Below, in pieces: positions 1 to 7,467 of a stretch of DNA of 64,000 bases. The stretch is from positions 496,001-560,000 of the forward strand of contig CAWHQR010000002.1 of NCBI GenBank assembly GCA_963831605.1, in the 5' to 3' direction. The translations under genes were made by a program, and so were the position numbers. Below the pieces are notes generated by a model that was not told the DNA's origin, did no database searches, and saw only the letters and a program-made list of their open reading frames with translations. This stretch comes from DASUPK01 sp963831605. GTDB taxonomy: Bacteria; Actinomycetota; Thermoleophilia; Solirubrobacterales; 70-9. Numbering within the stretch: position 1 is the first letter of the stretch; each line of letters begins with the position of its first letter.

Positions 1-133
1 CCTCCAGCGAGCTCGGGCCGAAGATTCGAACGGGAATGCCGTCGGCGGCCGCCAGCCGCGCCCCCTCGACGACGACCTCCGGGCCGGCGTCCGTCCCGTA
101 GCCATCAAGGGCGACCGCCGCCCGCTCAGGCAT
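1..133 (-). CDS. plsX: Phosphate acyltransferase PlsX, N-terminal fragment
   Basis: Only the first 44 codons are in the window; the rest lies beyond the left edge. PlsX makes acyl-phosphate from acyl-ACP at the start of phospholipid synthesis. The visible sequence has the family's opening, with AVALDGYGTDAGPEVVVEGA where many homologues read DAMGGD-x-GPEVVVEGA, so the glycine-rich loop is slightly divergent. The ATG directly abuts the rpmF stop codon, and rpmF-plsX is a very common bacterial gene pair. Identification rests on this short segment plus context. Confidence 0.85.
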   Translation of the reverse strand, partial: MPERAAVALDGYGTDAGPEVVVEGARLAAADGIPVRIFGPSSLE

Positions 134-355
134 CTAGTCCTGGGAGGAAGACTGCGGGGCCTGCGACGCGGCGTCGGGGGCCTCGTGGCGGATCACCTCA
201 CGACCTGCGTAGGTGCCGCACGTCGGGCAGACGCGATGCGGCAGGCGCGGGCTGTGGCAGCGCGGGCACTCGTTGAGCCGCGGGGTGGAAGCCTTGTGCT
301 GGGCGCGCCGCTTGTCGCGCCGTGTCCTCGACTGTCTCTTCTTGGGGACCGCCAT
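134..355 (-). CDS. rpmF: 50S ribosomal protein L32
   Basis: A 73-residue basic protein opening MAVPKKRQSRTRRDKRRAQH, the standard L32 N-terminus. Four cysteines in two CxxC pairs (C30/C33 and C43/C46) form the zinc ribbon, so this is the zinc-binding form. It is longer than the usual 55-60 residues because of an acidic, Ser/Gln-rich tail after residue 57. It is followed without a gap by plsX. A gene for a secreted protein separates it from DUF177, which is usually its direct neighbour. Confidence 0.96.
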   Translation of the reverse strand: MAVPKKRQSRTRRDKRRAQHKASTPRLNECPRCHSPRLPHRVCPTCGTYAGREVIRHEAPDAASQAPQSSSQD

Positions 356-391
356 CGGCGCGGGATGGTAGCGGTCACCGGGCCGTCGCCT

Positions 392-1080
392 CTACTTCTT
401 CTTCTTCTTGCACTTCTTCTTCTTCGCGGACGCCGCCCGCTTGTGCTTCTTCTTCTTCTTGCACTTCGCCTTGGCGGGTGCCGCGGCGGCTGCCGGCGTC
501 GAGGTCAACGTCGCCTGCACGTTCAAACGCCCGTCGGCACCGGTGCTGGGCGGGCTGAAATCGCCGACGTCGTTCCCATCGTCTGCCCCACAGCTGGGTT
601 TCCGTGCGGAAACATCCAAGAGTCGCCTGGGGGCGCCCCCACGTAGAGCGGACTGAAATCGGTGTCGGGGCCACTCAGAATGCCGAGATGGTCGCTCGGC
701 AGGACGGGAATGCTGACCGGATGACTGGTGACAACGCCATTGGGGAACGGCTGCTCGGGCCGATCGCGATGAGCTGGAATTCATCTGGATTGCCGGTCGG
801 ACGCCAGATTTCGAGTGAGGCCGAGCCGTCGCCTGGGCCGCCCAATGCGCTCCAAGAGGTGACGGTCCACGGACCACCTCCCGCAGGGATCTGGGGAACG
901 ACATAGGAGGCAGAGGACACGTCGTCCGTCCACTGCATGTACCGCAGCTCTGCAGCCCCGGTCGCCGGAGGACGGGGCTACTGCTCCGATCGTGGCCGTG
1001 TCCGCCGAGGCCGTCGGCGCGAGACATAGCGCCCCGATCAATCCGATCAGTCCTGCACCTGTCACGAACCGCGCTCGCAT
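392..1080 (-). pseudogene. Secreted protein with Lys/Cys-rich C-terminal tail, broken by three frame breaks
   Basis: The reading frame must be pieced together. Positions 1080 to about 965 give a signal peptide (hydrophobic core GLIGLIGALCLAPTASA). After a +1 step near 962 the frame reads AELRYMQWTDD and YVVPQIPAGGG down to about 760. A -1 step then gives EQPFPNGVVTSHPVSIPVLP, DHLGILSG and FPHGNPAVG to about 595. A last -1 step in a G run gives NDVGDFSPPSTGADGRLNVQ and a tail of alternating Lys and Cys that ends at 392. The protein looks like an exported surface protein of about 225 residues; its function is unknown. Three breaks in one gene could mean a true pseudogene, but intact genes nearby carry similar single-base breaks, so consensus error is also possible. 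Confidence 0.6.
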
Positions 1081-1118
1081 ATCGCTCCCTCCCTCAGCCC
1101 CCTGACGGTCGGGTCACA

Positions 1119-1644
1119 CTAACGGTCGAGCTTGAGGTCCCGCAACTTCGCCATCCGTGGGTCGCCGCCGGTTTCGTGGCGGTGGGCCTCCGGGTCGACG
1201 TCGTTCAGGGACACGCCGCAGACCGCGCAGAGGCCGGCGCAGTCCGGCCGGCAGAGCGGCTGCTCGGGCAGCGCCAGGACGACGGCGTCGTTCGCCCAGC
1301 GGCCGACGTCGAGCTCACCGTCGGTGACGTAGGGGCTGCGCAGCTCCTCGTCGCGGCTGCTGCGGCTGGTCGACCTCGCGGGCGTCGACTCGGACCTCCG
1401 TCGAGGCCGGCTCGAGGCAGCGCACGCAGGGCCCGGTCAGCTCGGTGGCGAAGCGGAGGCGCAGGGCGTATCCGGTGCTGGTCCGGGAGACGTCGAGCCT
1501 GGCATTGACTCCACCACCCGCCGGCTCGTAGTCCTGCCCGCCCAACTCGATCGGGTCGAGCGCGACCTCGACATCGAACGCGCGAGCCTGCCCCGAGGAC
1601 AACGCCAGGCGCTCCAGATCGACGAGTCCACCTTCCGCATACAC
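1119..1644 (-). CDS. DUF177 (YceD-like) protein, one frame break
   Basis: DUF177 proteins accompany rpmF almost everywhere and are linked to 23S rRNA or ribosome assembly. The GTG start at 1644 gives VYAEGGLVDLERLALSSGQA; the first frame runs through CVRCLEP and REVDQPQQP and then hits a stop at 1315. A single surplus base between about 1350 and 1368 must be dropped to reach DEELRSPYVTDGELDVGRWA and the diagnostic cysteine cluster CRPDCAGLCAVCG, ending KLRDLKLDR. The span is 3n+1 bases, as expected for one insertion, giving about 174 residues. The gene is probably functional with an error in the consensus. It starts 24 bases from the divergent methyltransferase gene. Confidence 0.85.
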
Positions 1645-1668
1645 TCGGTTCGAGGGTAGCGAGCGACC

Positions 1669-2214
1669 GTGTGCGCACAATTTCACTGGAATCCCGAGAC
1701 CTACCTGGAGGAGATCCGGGCCGAGGTCCCGCGCTATGACGAGCTGCAGCGCGCAGCGATCGAGGCGGTCCCATTTGCTCCCGATCGGGTCCTCGAGCTC
1801 GGCATGGGCACCGGGGAGACAACCCGGGTGCTGCTCGAGGCCTATCCGGAAGCCTGGGTGATCGGCCTGGACTCCGACTCGAACATGGTCTATCGGCTCC
1901 GCGAGGAGTACGACGACGTCCAGCTCGCCCGCATGGAGGACCCGCTTCCCGACGGCCCGTGGGACCTGGTGATCTCGGTGCTCTCCGTCCACCACCTCCA
2001 GGACGACGCCAAGCGGACGCTGTTCCGCCGCGTCCGGGAGCAGTCGAGGGCGCTGGTGATCGGCGACGTGGTGAAGGCCGACAAGCTGGTCACCCCGATC
2101 GAGCCTGGCTTCGACTTCCCCGACACGGCCGAGGAGCTCGCCGAGTGGTGCGACGGCGAGGTCATCTGGACGGCCGACGACCTGGCGGTGGTCAGGGCGA
2201 CATACGACAACTGA
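1669..2214 (+). CDS. Class I SAM-dependent methyltransferase
   Basis: A 181-residue Rossmann-fold methyltransferase. Motif I is VLELGMGTGE (residues 41-50), the acidic end of strand 2 is GLDSD (66-70), and a motif IV-like DLVISVLSVHHL lies near residue 104. The substrate cannot be read from the sequence; the weakly conserved C-terminus suggests a small-molecule substrate. GTG at 1669 is the first usable start and lies 24 bases from the divergent DUF177 start. The enoyl-CoA hydratase gene follows after 10 bases, so the two are probably co-transcribed. Confidence 0.8.
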   Translation: MCAQFHWNPETYLEEIRAEVPRYDELQRAAIEAVPFAPDRVLELGMGTGETTRVLLEAYPEAWVIGLDSDSNMVYRLREEYDDVQLARMEDPLPDGPWDLVISVLSVHHLQDDAKRTLFRRVREQSRALVIGDVVKADKLVTPIEPGFDFPDTAEELAEWCDGEVIWTADDLAVVRATYDN

Positions 2215-2224
2215 GAGGAGCGCG

Positions 2225-3079
2225 ATGACCCACCACAATCCCGAGACGCCCGGCCCACCGCCATCCGCCGACGAGGGGGTCGTCCTCTACGAGAAGCGAG
2301 ACCGGATCGCCTACGTGACGATCAACCGGCCCGAGGCCCGGAACGCGGTCAGTCCCGAGGTGCATCGCGCGATGATCGCCGCCTGGGCCGACTTCGCGGA
2401 AGACGACTCCGTTGACGTCGCGATCCTGACCGGCGCTGGTGACGCATTCTGTGCGGGCGCTGACCTGAAGGAGTACATCCCGCCGATCGTCGCTGACGGA
2501 AGCATCACCGATATCCGCGAGATCGCCGAGCTCGGACTGAACGGGTTCACCCGCGGACAGCACCGGATCTACAAGCCGATCGTCGGCGCGATCAACGGCT
2601 GGGCGCTGGCCGGCGGTCTCGAGACCGCCCTCGCCTGCGACATCCGGATCGCATCCGACCGAGCGATGTTCGGCTCCTTCGAGGCCCGGCGCGGCTTCCA
2701 TCACGGGGATGGCGGCATCGTGCGCCTGGTCAACACCTGCGGCACCGGGATCGCGCTCGAGATGCTGCTGACGGCGGAGCCGATTGATGCCCACCGTGCC
2801 CTGCAGTGCAACCTCGTCTCGAAGGTCGTCCCGCATGAGCGACTGATGGCCGAGGCGGAGGCGGTTGCACACCAGATCCTCCGGAACTCCCAGCGCGCGG
2901 TGCGCTCGGCCAAGCAGACCATCCTCGACACGGTCGGCAAGACACTCGACGAGCAGCTCCGCAACGAGGCGTGGAACGCCTACAGCTGCGCCGACCCGGA
3001 GGAGACCTCCGAGCTGCTCGGGCGCTTCTACGAGAAGACGGACGCGGGCCGCGCGGGGACGCACGAAACCGAGTTGTGA
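2225..3079 (+). CDS. Enoyl-CoA hydratase/isomerase family protein
   Basis: A 284-residue crotonase-fold enzyme that probably hydrates or isomerises an enoyl-CoA. The oxyanion-hole segments are CAGADLKEY (76-84) and ALAGGLETALACDI (127-140). Both glutamates of true hydratases appear to be present, E153 in SFEARRG and E179 in GIALEMLL, which favours hydratase activity. An N-terminal extension of about 18 residues rich in proline precedes the domain. The stop overlaps the start of the next SDR gene by one base (TGATG), so translation is probably coupled. The exact substrate is unknown. Confidence 0.88.
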   Translation: MTHHNPETPGPPPSADEGVVLYEKRDRIAYVTINRPEARNAVSPEVHRAMIAAWADFAEDDSVDVAILTGAGDAFCAGADLKEYIPPIVADGSITDIREIAELGLNGFTRGQHRIYKPIVGAINGWALAGGLETALACDIRIASDRAMFGSFEARRGFHHGDGGIVRLVNTCGTGIALEMLLTAEPIDAHRALQCNLVSKVVPHERLMAEAEAVAHQILRNSQRAVRSAKQTILDTVGKTLDEQLRNEAWNAYSCADPEETSELLGRFYEKTDAGRAGTHETEL

Positions 3080-3786
3080 TGAGCGCGCCCGCAGACCGCC
3101 GGCGAGCACTGGTCACCGGTGCGGCGCGCGGGATCGGCGCCGCAATCGCCGAGCGGCTTCGCGCTGATGGCATGGACGTGACGACCCTCGACCGGGACGA
3201 GGGCTGCGACCTCCGGGTCGACGTTGCCAGGGACGAGCTGCCGGACCTGGGGGAGATCGACGTCTGCGTGCCCAACGCCGCGATCACCGACACCCTCGCC
3301 CCCGCGCACCGGATGACTCCCGAGCAGTGGGCCAGGGACATCGACGTCAACCTGACCGGGGCCTTCCGCACGGTCCAGGCCTGTCTCCCGGGGATGCGCG
3401 AGCGCGATTGGGGCCGGATCGTCGCGATCTCCTCGGGCGCCGCCAAGGCCGGGCTTCGGGGCCAGGTCGCCTACTCGTCCTCCAAGGCCGGCCTGCTCGG
3501 CATGGTCAAGACGCTCGCAGCCGAGAACGCACACCACGGGATCACCGCAAACGCGGTGCTTCCCGGGATGGTCGCAACCGAGAAGGTTCAGGCGATGCCA
3601 GACGAGATCCTCGAGCGCTTGGCGCCGATGCTCCCCTCCGGGCGCATGGTCGAGCCGGCCGAGATCGCGGCGACCGTGGCCTATCTCTGCTCGGAGGAGG
3701 CCGCCCAGGTGACCGGGCAGGAGATCGCGGTCGACGGCGGCGCCGGGCTCAACACCTTCACCCTCGGCTCCGAGCGACGCGACTAG
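3079..3786 (+). CDS. SDR-family oxidoreductase (FabG-like)
   Basis: A 235-residue classical short-chain dehydrogenase. It has the cofactor motif TGAARGIG (13-20), NAA (66-68), structural N91, and the catalytic set S119, Y132, K136 (YSSSK). Acidic residues after strand 2 (LDRD, 37-40) suggest NAD(H) preference. The start is the ATG overlapping the hydratase stop; a longer upstream reading would lie inside the hydratase. With the hydratase it could carry out hydration and oxidation of an acyl-CoA, which is inference. The stop converges with DUF6285, overlapping it by four bases. Confidence 0.88.
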   Translation: MSAPADRRRALVTGAARGIGAAIAERLRADGMDVTTLDRDEGCDLRVDVARDELPDLGEIDVCVPNAAITDTLAPAHRMTPEQWARDIDVNLTGAFRTVQACLPGMRERDWGRIVAISSGAAKAGLRGQVAYSSSKAGLLGMVKTLAAENAHHGITANAVLPGMVATEKVQAMPDEILERLAPMLPSGRMVEPAEIAATVAYLCSEEAAQVTGQEIAVDGGAGLNTFTLGSERRD

Positions 3787-4139
3787 CCGTCGGCGTATCC
3801 GGGCCGCGCGATGTCCAGCTTGCGGCGAACGTGCTCCTCGAGCCTGGGAGCGAGCTCATCGATCCTGTCGTCGAGCTCGCCCGAGCGGATCCTGCGGGAG
3901 AGCTCCAAAGCGGCCGCGTGAGTGTCGTCGCCCTCCTGTCCCAGTAGATCGTTGAACAGGTCCAGGTCATCCCGGTCGGGCGCGTCTCCGGCTCGGATCT
4001 CGCGGGCGACGACCGCGCAGACGTTGGCGGCGACCAGCACCTTGAAGCGCTGCTCGCCTGAGACCTCGGGTCGAAGCTCCGCGAACAGGTACTCCGCCAC
4101 CGCCTCGAGCAGCTCCGCGGCGTCTGGGCGCTCCTGCAT
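3783..4139 (-). CDS. DUF6285 domain protein
   Basis: A 118-residue, mostly helical acidic protein beginning MQERPDAAELLEAVAEYLFA, typical of DUF6285. The family is commonly encoded directly after an acyl-CoA-associated phosphotransferase, as here: its ATG overlaps that gene's TGA by one base. The function is not known; an accessory role for the kinase is the usual inference. The C-terminal half (residues 75-118) is charged and helical. The longer in-frame extension to 4265 lies inside the kinase gene and was rejected. Confidence 0.8.
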   Translation of the reverse strand: MQERPDAAELLEAVAEYLFAELRPEVSGEQRFKVLVAANVCAVVAREIRAGDAPDRDDLDLFNDLLGQEGDDTHAAALELSRRIRSGELDDRIDELAPRLEEHVRRKLDIARPGYADG

Positions 4140-5116
4140 CACCGAATCAGCTCCAGCATGTCCCACTCCGGCTCGCAGACTCGCCGGCCGAGCGAGGCGA
4201 GCTCGTGGCTGCGGCGCACGCCGGTCAGGTGATCGTGAGCCTGGCGGGCGCAGATCACGGCCCACTTGACGTTGCCGAATGCCTCCCAGTAGCGCACCCG
4301 GTCTCGGTCGACCGGCGACCCGCCCGCCGCCTCGTAGGCGGCGATGAACTCGTCGAGGCCGCCGACGCCCGCAACGTCGTTGTCGTCGTTGCCGAATCGC
4401 CAGGAGCGGATGCAGAGCCAGCCGATGTCCTCGGCCGGATCGCCAAGATGAGCCAGCTCCCAGTCGATCACCGCCGCCAGACCGTCATCGTCCACGATGA
4501 AGTTGCCCAGCCGGAAATCGCCGTGGACCACGCGGGGATCCGCGGGGTCCGGGGCGTTGGCCCGCAGCCAGCGGAGCCCAAGCTCCACGGCCGGCAGCGG
4601 CTCGCCGATCGCGTCGAGTTGGCGTTCCCACTCGGCGATCTGATCGACGGCCGGATCGTCCCCGGCCTCCGGGAGCACACCGGCCAGCTCGGAGACCTCG
4701 ATCGAGTGGATGCGGGCCAGCGCCTCCCCCAGCTGGGCCGCCAGACGGGAACGCGCGGTCTCGAATTCGGGCTTGCGAAGGATGCGCGGCGCCACCGAGG
4801 TCCCGCCGACGAACGACATCAGCATCCCGTCGGTGCCGAGACGGCCGCCGGCGCGCTCGAGAGCGAGGGGCTCGGGAACGGGTACGCCGGCATCGCGAGC
4901 GCGGGCGATCAGGGTGAACTCGTCGCGGATGGGCACGAGGGACACGGATCCCTCCGGGTCGCGCCGAAGGACCCATGGCCCGCGCTCCCCCTTCACGAGC
5001 CAGGTCTCGCGCGAGGCGCCGCCCGGGATCGGCGTCAGCTCGATCTCACCCGGGTCGCCCTCCTGGACCTCGCCCAGGATCTCCCGGACCCCGGCTGCCG
5101 GCGGGTCGGTGCTCAA
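4139..5116 (-). CDS. Aminoglycoside-phosphotransferase-like kinase (ACAD10/choline-kinase type)
   Basis: A protein kinase-like small-molecule kinase of about 325 residues. It has a nucleotide-binding N-lobe (PIPGGASRETWLV), the catalytic loop VHGDFRLGNFIVDDDG and the metal-binding VIDWELAHLGDPAEDIGWLC, all intact. Proteins of this subfamily paired with DUF6285 often sit beside acyl-CoA genes and resemble the kinase half of ACAD10/11, which phosphorylates hydroxy-acyl-CoA; that role here is inference. The TTG at 5116 overlapping the upstream stop is the best start; a longer reading would run into the 234-aa gene. Confidence 0.8.
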   Translation of the reverse strand: MSTDPPAAGVREILGEVQEGDPGEIELTPIPGGASRETWLVKGERGPWVLRRDPEGSVSLVPIRDEFTLIARARDAGVPVPEPLALERAGGRLGTDGMLMSFVGGTSVAPRILRKPEFETARSRLAAQLGEALARIHSIEVSELAGVLPEAGDDPAVDQIAEWERQLDAIGEPLPAVELGLRWLRANAPDPADPRVVHGDFRLGNFIVDDDGLAAVIDWELAHLGDPAEDIGWLCIRSWRFGNDDNDVAGVGGLDEFIAAYEAAGGSPVDRDRVRYWEAFGNVKWAVICARQAHDHLTGVRRSHELASLGRRVCEPEWDMLELIR

Positions 5117-5817
5117 CCCGAGCTTCGCTCCAGCCCGTAGCGCTCCCAGTGGCGCTCCGGGATGTCCGCCGGGTCCTTGTACCAGTGCCAGACGCACGGA
5201 TCGCGGTCGAAGTCCTCCGGAGGCTCGGAGGGATAGACCGGGTAGCCGATCCAGTTGATCGGGCCCAGCTCGTTCATGAACGCGCAGTGCGTGCAGTAGA
5301 GCGGGAAGCCCTTGCGGCCGTAGCTCCAGTCGTGCGCCTCATCGGTGACTCCCCACCCGTCGGGCCCGTAGCGGCCGTTGCGCCACAGGCGCTGGCCGGA
5401 GCCGCAGGGATTCATCGTGAAGGTGAGCTTCTCGTCGTCCTCGGAGATCTCGAAGGCGCCGGGGTTGGGACCCACCCCACCGGTCGAATGGCCGCGCCAG
5501 GTTGCCGCCAGAGCCTGGGCGATCAGCTTCCGGTCGGCGGCGTCGATCTTCTCGACGCTCTCCTTCCAGCTTCGCTCCAGGCTCCACTCCCACGCCTCGC
5601 GGACGCCCTCGTCGCCGAGCTTCTCCTTGACGAACGAGATCAGCCCGGCCATTCCGTCCACCAGCATGTCGTGCATGAACTGGGACTCGTGCTTCTCGCG
5701 CTCGCAAAGATCCTTGGCGGTATCCGGATCGCCTCCGTCGATCGCCTCGATCGCGACGTCCATGGTCGGCCGGCTCATCTCGTCCAGCTCCTCGTCGGAG
5801 AACCATCGCTCGGGCAT
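5113..5817 (-). CDS. Conserved hypothetical protein with Cys cluster (234 aa)
   Basis: I do not recognise this family. The N-terminal half is helical and charged (MPERWFSDEELDEMSRPTMD onward). The C-terminal half is rich in Trp, Tyr, Pro and Cys, with NPCGSGQRLW, LYCTHCAFMNE and DPCVWHWYKDP; C-x2-C and flanking Cys/His residues could bind a metal. No signal peptide or membrane segment is seen. Its stop overlaps the start of the phosphotransferase gene, so it heads the kinase-DUF6285 operon and may act with them. Its Shine-Dalgarno sits in a hairpin (separate entry). Confidence 0.7.
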   Translation of the reverse strand: MPERWFSDEELDEMSRPTMDVAIEAIDGGDPDTAKDLCEREKHESQFMHDMLVDGMAGLISFVKEKLGDEGVREAWEWSLERSWKESVEKIDAADRKLIAQALAATWRGHSTGGVGPNPGAFEISEDDEKLTFTMNPCGSGQRLWRNGRYGPDGWGVTDEAHDWSYGRKGFPLYCTHCAFMNELGPINWIGYPVYPSEPPEDFDRDPCVWHWYKDPADIPERHWERYGLERSSG

Positions 5818-5824
5818 GCCAGCT

Positions 5825-5843
5825 CCTTCCCTCGTTGGGAAGG
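5825..5843 (-). promoter_or_regulatory. Hairpin covering the ribosome-binding site of the 234-aa gene
   Basis: On the transcript, CCTTCCC, loop AACGA, GGGAAGG form a perfect 7-bp stem. The right arm contains GAAGG of the Shine-Dalgarno GAAGGAG, which stands 7 bases before the ATG at 5817. Folding would hide the ribosome-binding site. It could equally be the end hairpin of a terminator, but no T run follows. Confidence 0.45.
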
Positions 5844-5868
5844 GGAACCCTAGTGACGGCGGAGTGCC

Positions 5869-6336
5869 CTAGCCGATCTCAGAAGGCTCGCGCTCGCGGC
5901 CCTGGAGCCGGTCGCGGCCTCGCTGCACGGCCTGCAGGAACTTCTGGAGATTGACCTCGAGCGTCGAGAGGATGTCGTCGGCGTAGTCCTCGGCGCCCAG
6001 GCGGATCTCCCGCTCGCGCTCCCGGGCCTCCTCGACGATCTCCTCGGCGGCTCGCTCGGCCTGGCGGGTGATCTCCTCGTTCGCGACGAGGCGGGCCTGC
6101 TGCTCGCGGGCCTCCTTGACGATCCGCTCGGCCTCGCGCTTCGCCTCGGCGAGCATCTCCTGGCGCTCCTTGACGATCCAGCGGGCCTGCTTGATCTCCT
6201 CAGGGATCGTGGCGCGCATCTGGTCGAGGAGGTCGTAGATCTCCTCGCGGTCAACGCGCACCTGATCCGTGAGCGGCACGGGCCGCGCGTTGTGGACCAG
6301 ATCGTCGAGCTTGTCGATGAGTACTAGAACGTCCAT
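5869..6336 (-). CDS. DivIVA/SepIVA-like coiled-coil protein
   Basis: A 155-residue protein that is almost entirely a charged coiled coil (residues 35-125, rich in Glu, Arg, Ala), opening MDVLVLIDKLDDLVHNARPV as actinobacterial DivIVA-like proteins do. These proteins scaffold envelope growth or division at the inner membrane. Automated annotation sometimes calls such proteins ATP synthase subunit b, but there is no N-terminal membrane anchor. In mycobacteria SepIVA is encoded beside DUF177; here coaD is upstream and DUF177 lies beyond the accessory block, which supports the SepIVA-like reading. It lies 100 bases after coaD. Confidence 0.7.
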   Translation of the reverse strand: MDVLVLIDKLDDLVHNARPVPLTDQVRVDREEIYDLLDQMRATIPEEIKQARWIVKERQEMLAEAKREAERIVKEAREQQARLVANEEITRQAERAAEEIVEEAREREREIRLGAEDYADDILSTLEVNLQKFLQAVQRGRDRLQGREREPSEIG

Positions 6337-6436
6337 TTGCAGTCGCTAAAGCTTACGCATCGGCCCAGTTGGCGGGCCGCGGGTTGCCTTTCTTCACCGA
6401 ATTGCAAGCTCCTGCCCGGAACTCACGCACGAAGGT

Positions 6437-6937
6437 CTAGCGGGCAAGTCTTTCCGCAAGCGCTTTTGCAACCGGTTCGGGGACCAGGTCGCTGATGTCG
6501 CCGCCGAAGGTGGCGATCTCCTTGACTCCCGTCGAAGACAGGAAGCTGTAGTTCGCGGAGGCGAAGATGTACATGCTCTCGATGTCCGCGGCGAGCTTCC
6601 GATTGAGCTGATTCATCTCGAACTCGTACTCGAAGTCCGAGATGGCGCGGAGCCCCTTGATGATCGCCGTCGCCCCGTTCTCCTTCGCGAACTCGACCAG
6701 CAGGTTGGACATGATCCCCACCTCGACGTTTCCAAGATCCACGGTCGCGTCCTCGATGAACCGCTTCCGCTCCTCGGCCGTGAACAGGGTCTTCTCCTTG
6801 CGCATGGGGTTGTCGACGACCCCGACCACGACCTTGTCGAACACGTTCGAGGTGCGCGAGATCACGTCGAGGTGGCCGTTGGTGACCGGGTCGTAGCTGC
6901 CGGGGCAGACCGCGATGAGCGGGGCATCGGCGCTCAT
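6437..6937 (-). CDS. coaD: Pantetheine-phosphate adenylyltransferase
   Basis: A 166-residue cytoplasmic enzyme of coenzyme A synthesis that transfers AMP from ATP to 4'-phosphopantetheine. The nucleotidyltransferase motif is PGSYDPVTNGHLDVI (T/HxGH form TNGH near residue 19), and YSFLSSTGVKEIA near residue 140 matches the family's second ATP-binding motif. The length is typical. The ATG overlaps the rsmD stop by four bases, giving the usual rsmD-coaD pair. Confidence 0.96.
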   Translation of the reverse strand: MSADAPLIAVCPGSYDPVTNGHLDVISRTSNVFDKVVVGVVDNPMRKEKTLFTAEERKRFIEDATVDLGNVEVGIMSNLLVEFAKENGATAIIKGLRAISDFEYEFEMNQLNRKLAADIESMYIFASANYSFLSSTGVKEIATFGGDISDLVPEPVAKALAERLAR

Positions 6938-7467
6938 CGTCCCTCCCCGTGGATTCGCACGAGCGTGTCGCCGTAGGCGCGCTCGGTGATCAGCGGCAGC
7001 TCGATTTGCAGCGGATTGTCGGGGGAGGACTCGATCATGGCTCTGCCTGACTCCGCCAGCGTCTCTCGGATCAGAGGGCCGAGATCGGTCGCCAAGCGGT
7101 CGGCGAGTCTATAGGGAGGGTCGCAGAGCACGAGATCGAAGGCACCCGGCTCGGCGCGACGCAGAAACCGGGTGGCGTCCGAGCGGACGACGCGGGCGCG
7201 TTCGCTCAACCCGAGGCGCTCGACGTTCTCCCGCGCGGTTCGTGGGTGCGTATCGACCAGGGTCGCCTCGCTCGCTCCCCGCGAGAGGGCCTCGATGGCG
7301 AGGGCACCGCTGCCGCAGAACAGGTCCAGCACACGGGAGCCTGAGACGTCGGCGAGGATCGAGAAGACCGCCTCCCTCACCCGCTCCGTGGTCGGCCTGA
7401 CGTCGCCCTTCGGCACACGGATACGGCGCCCGCCGAGCTCACCGCCGCTGATCCGAAGCTCGCTCAC
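6934..7467 (-). CDS. rsmD: 16S rRNA (guanine-N2)-methyltransferase RsmD
   Basis: A 177-residue Rossmann methyltransferase that modifies G966 of 16S rRNA. It shows the RsmD opening LRISGGELGGRRIRVP, motif I VLDLFCGSGALAIEALSRGA and the catalytic DPPY motif (LVLCDPPYRLA). The length fits the family. It overlaps recG upstream and coaD downstream by four bases each, so the three are translationally coupled. Confidence 0.95.
   Translation of the reverse strand: MSELRISGGELGGRRIRVPKGDVRPTTERVREAVFSILADVSGSRVLDLFCGSGALAIEALSRGASEATLVDTHPRTARENVERLGLSERARVVRSDATRFLRRAEPGAFDLVLCDPPYRLADRLATDLGPLIRETLAESGRAMIESSPDNPLQIELPLITERAYGDTLVRIHGEGR

Noticed and set aside
5869..6336. ATP synthase subunit b
   Set aside because: There is no N-terminal membrane helix and no other ATP synthase gene nearby; a DivIVA/SepIVA-like coiled coil fits better.
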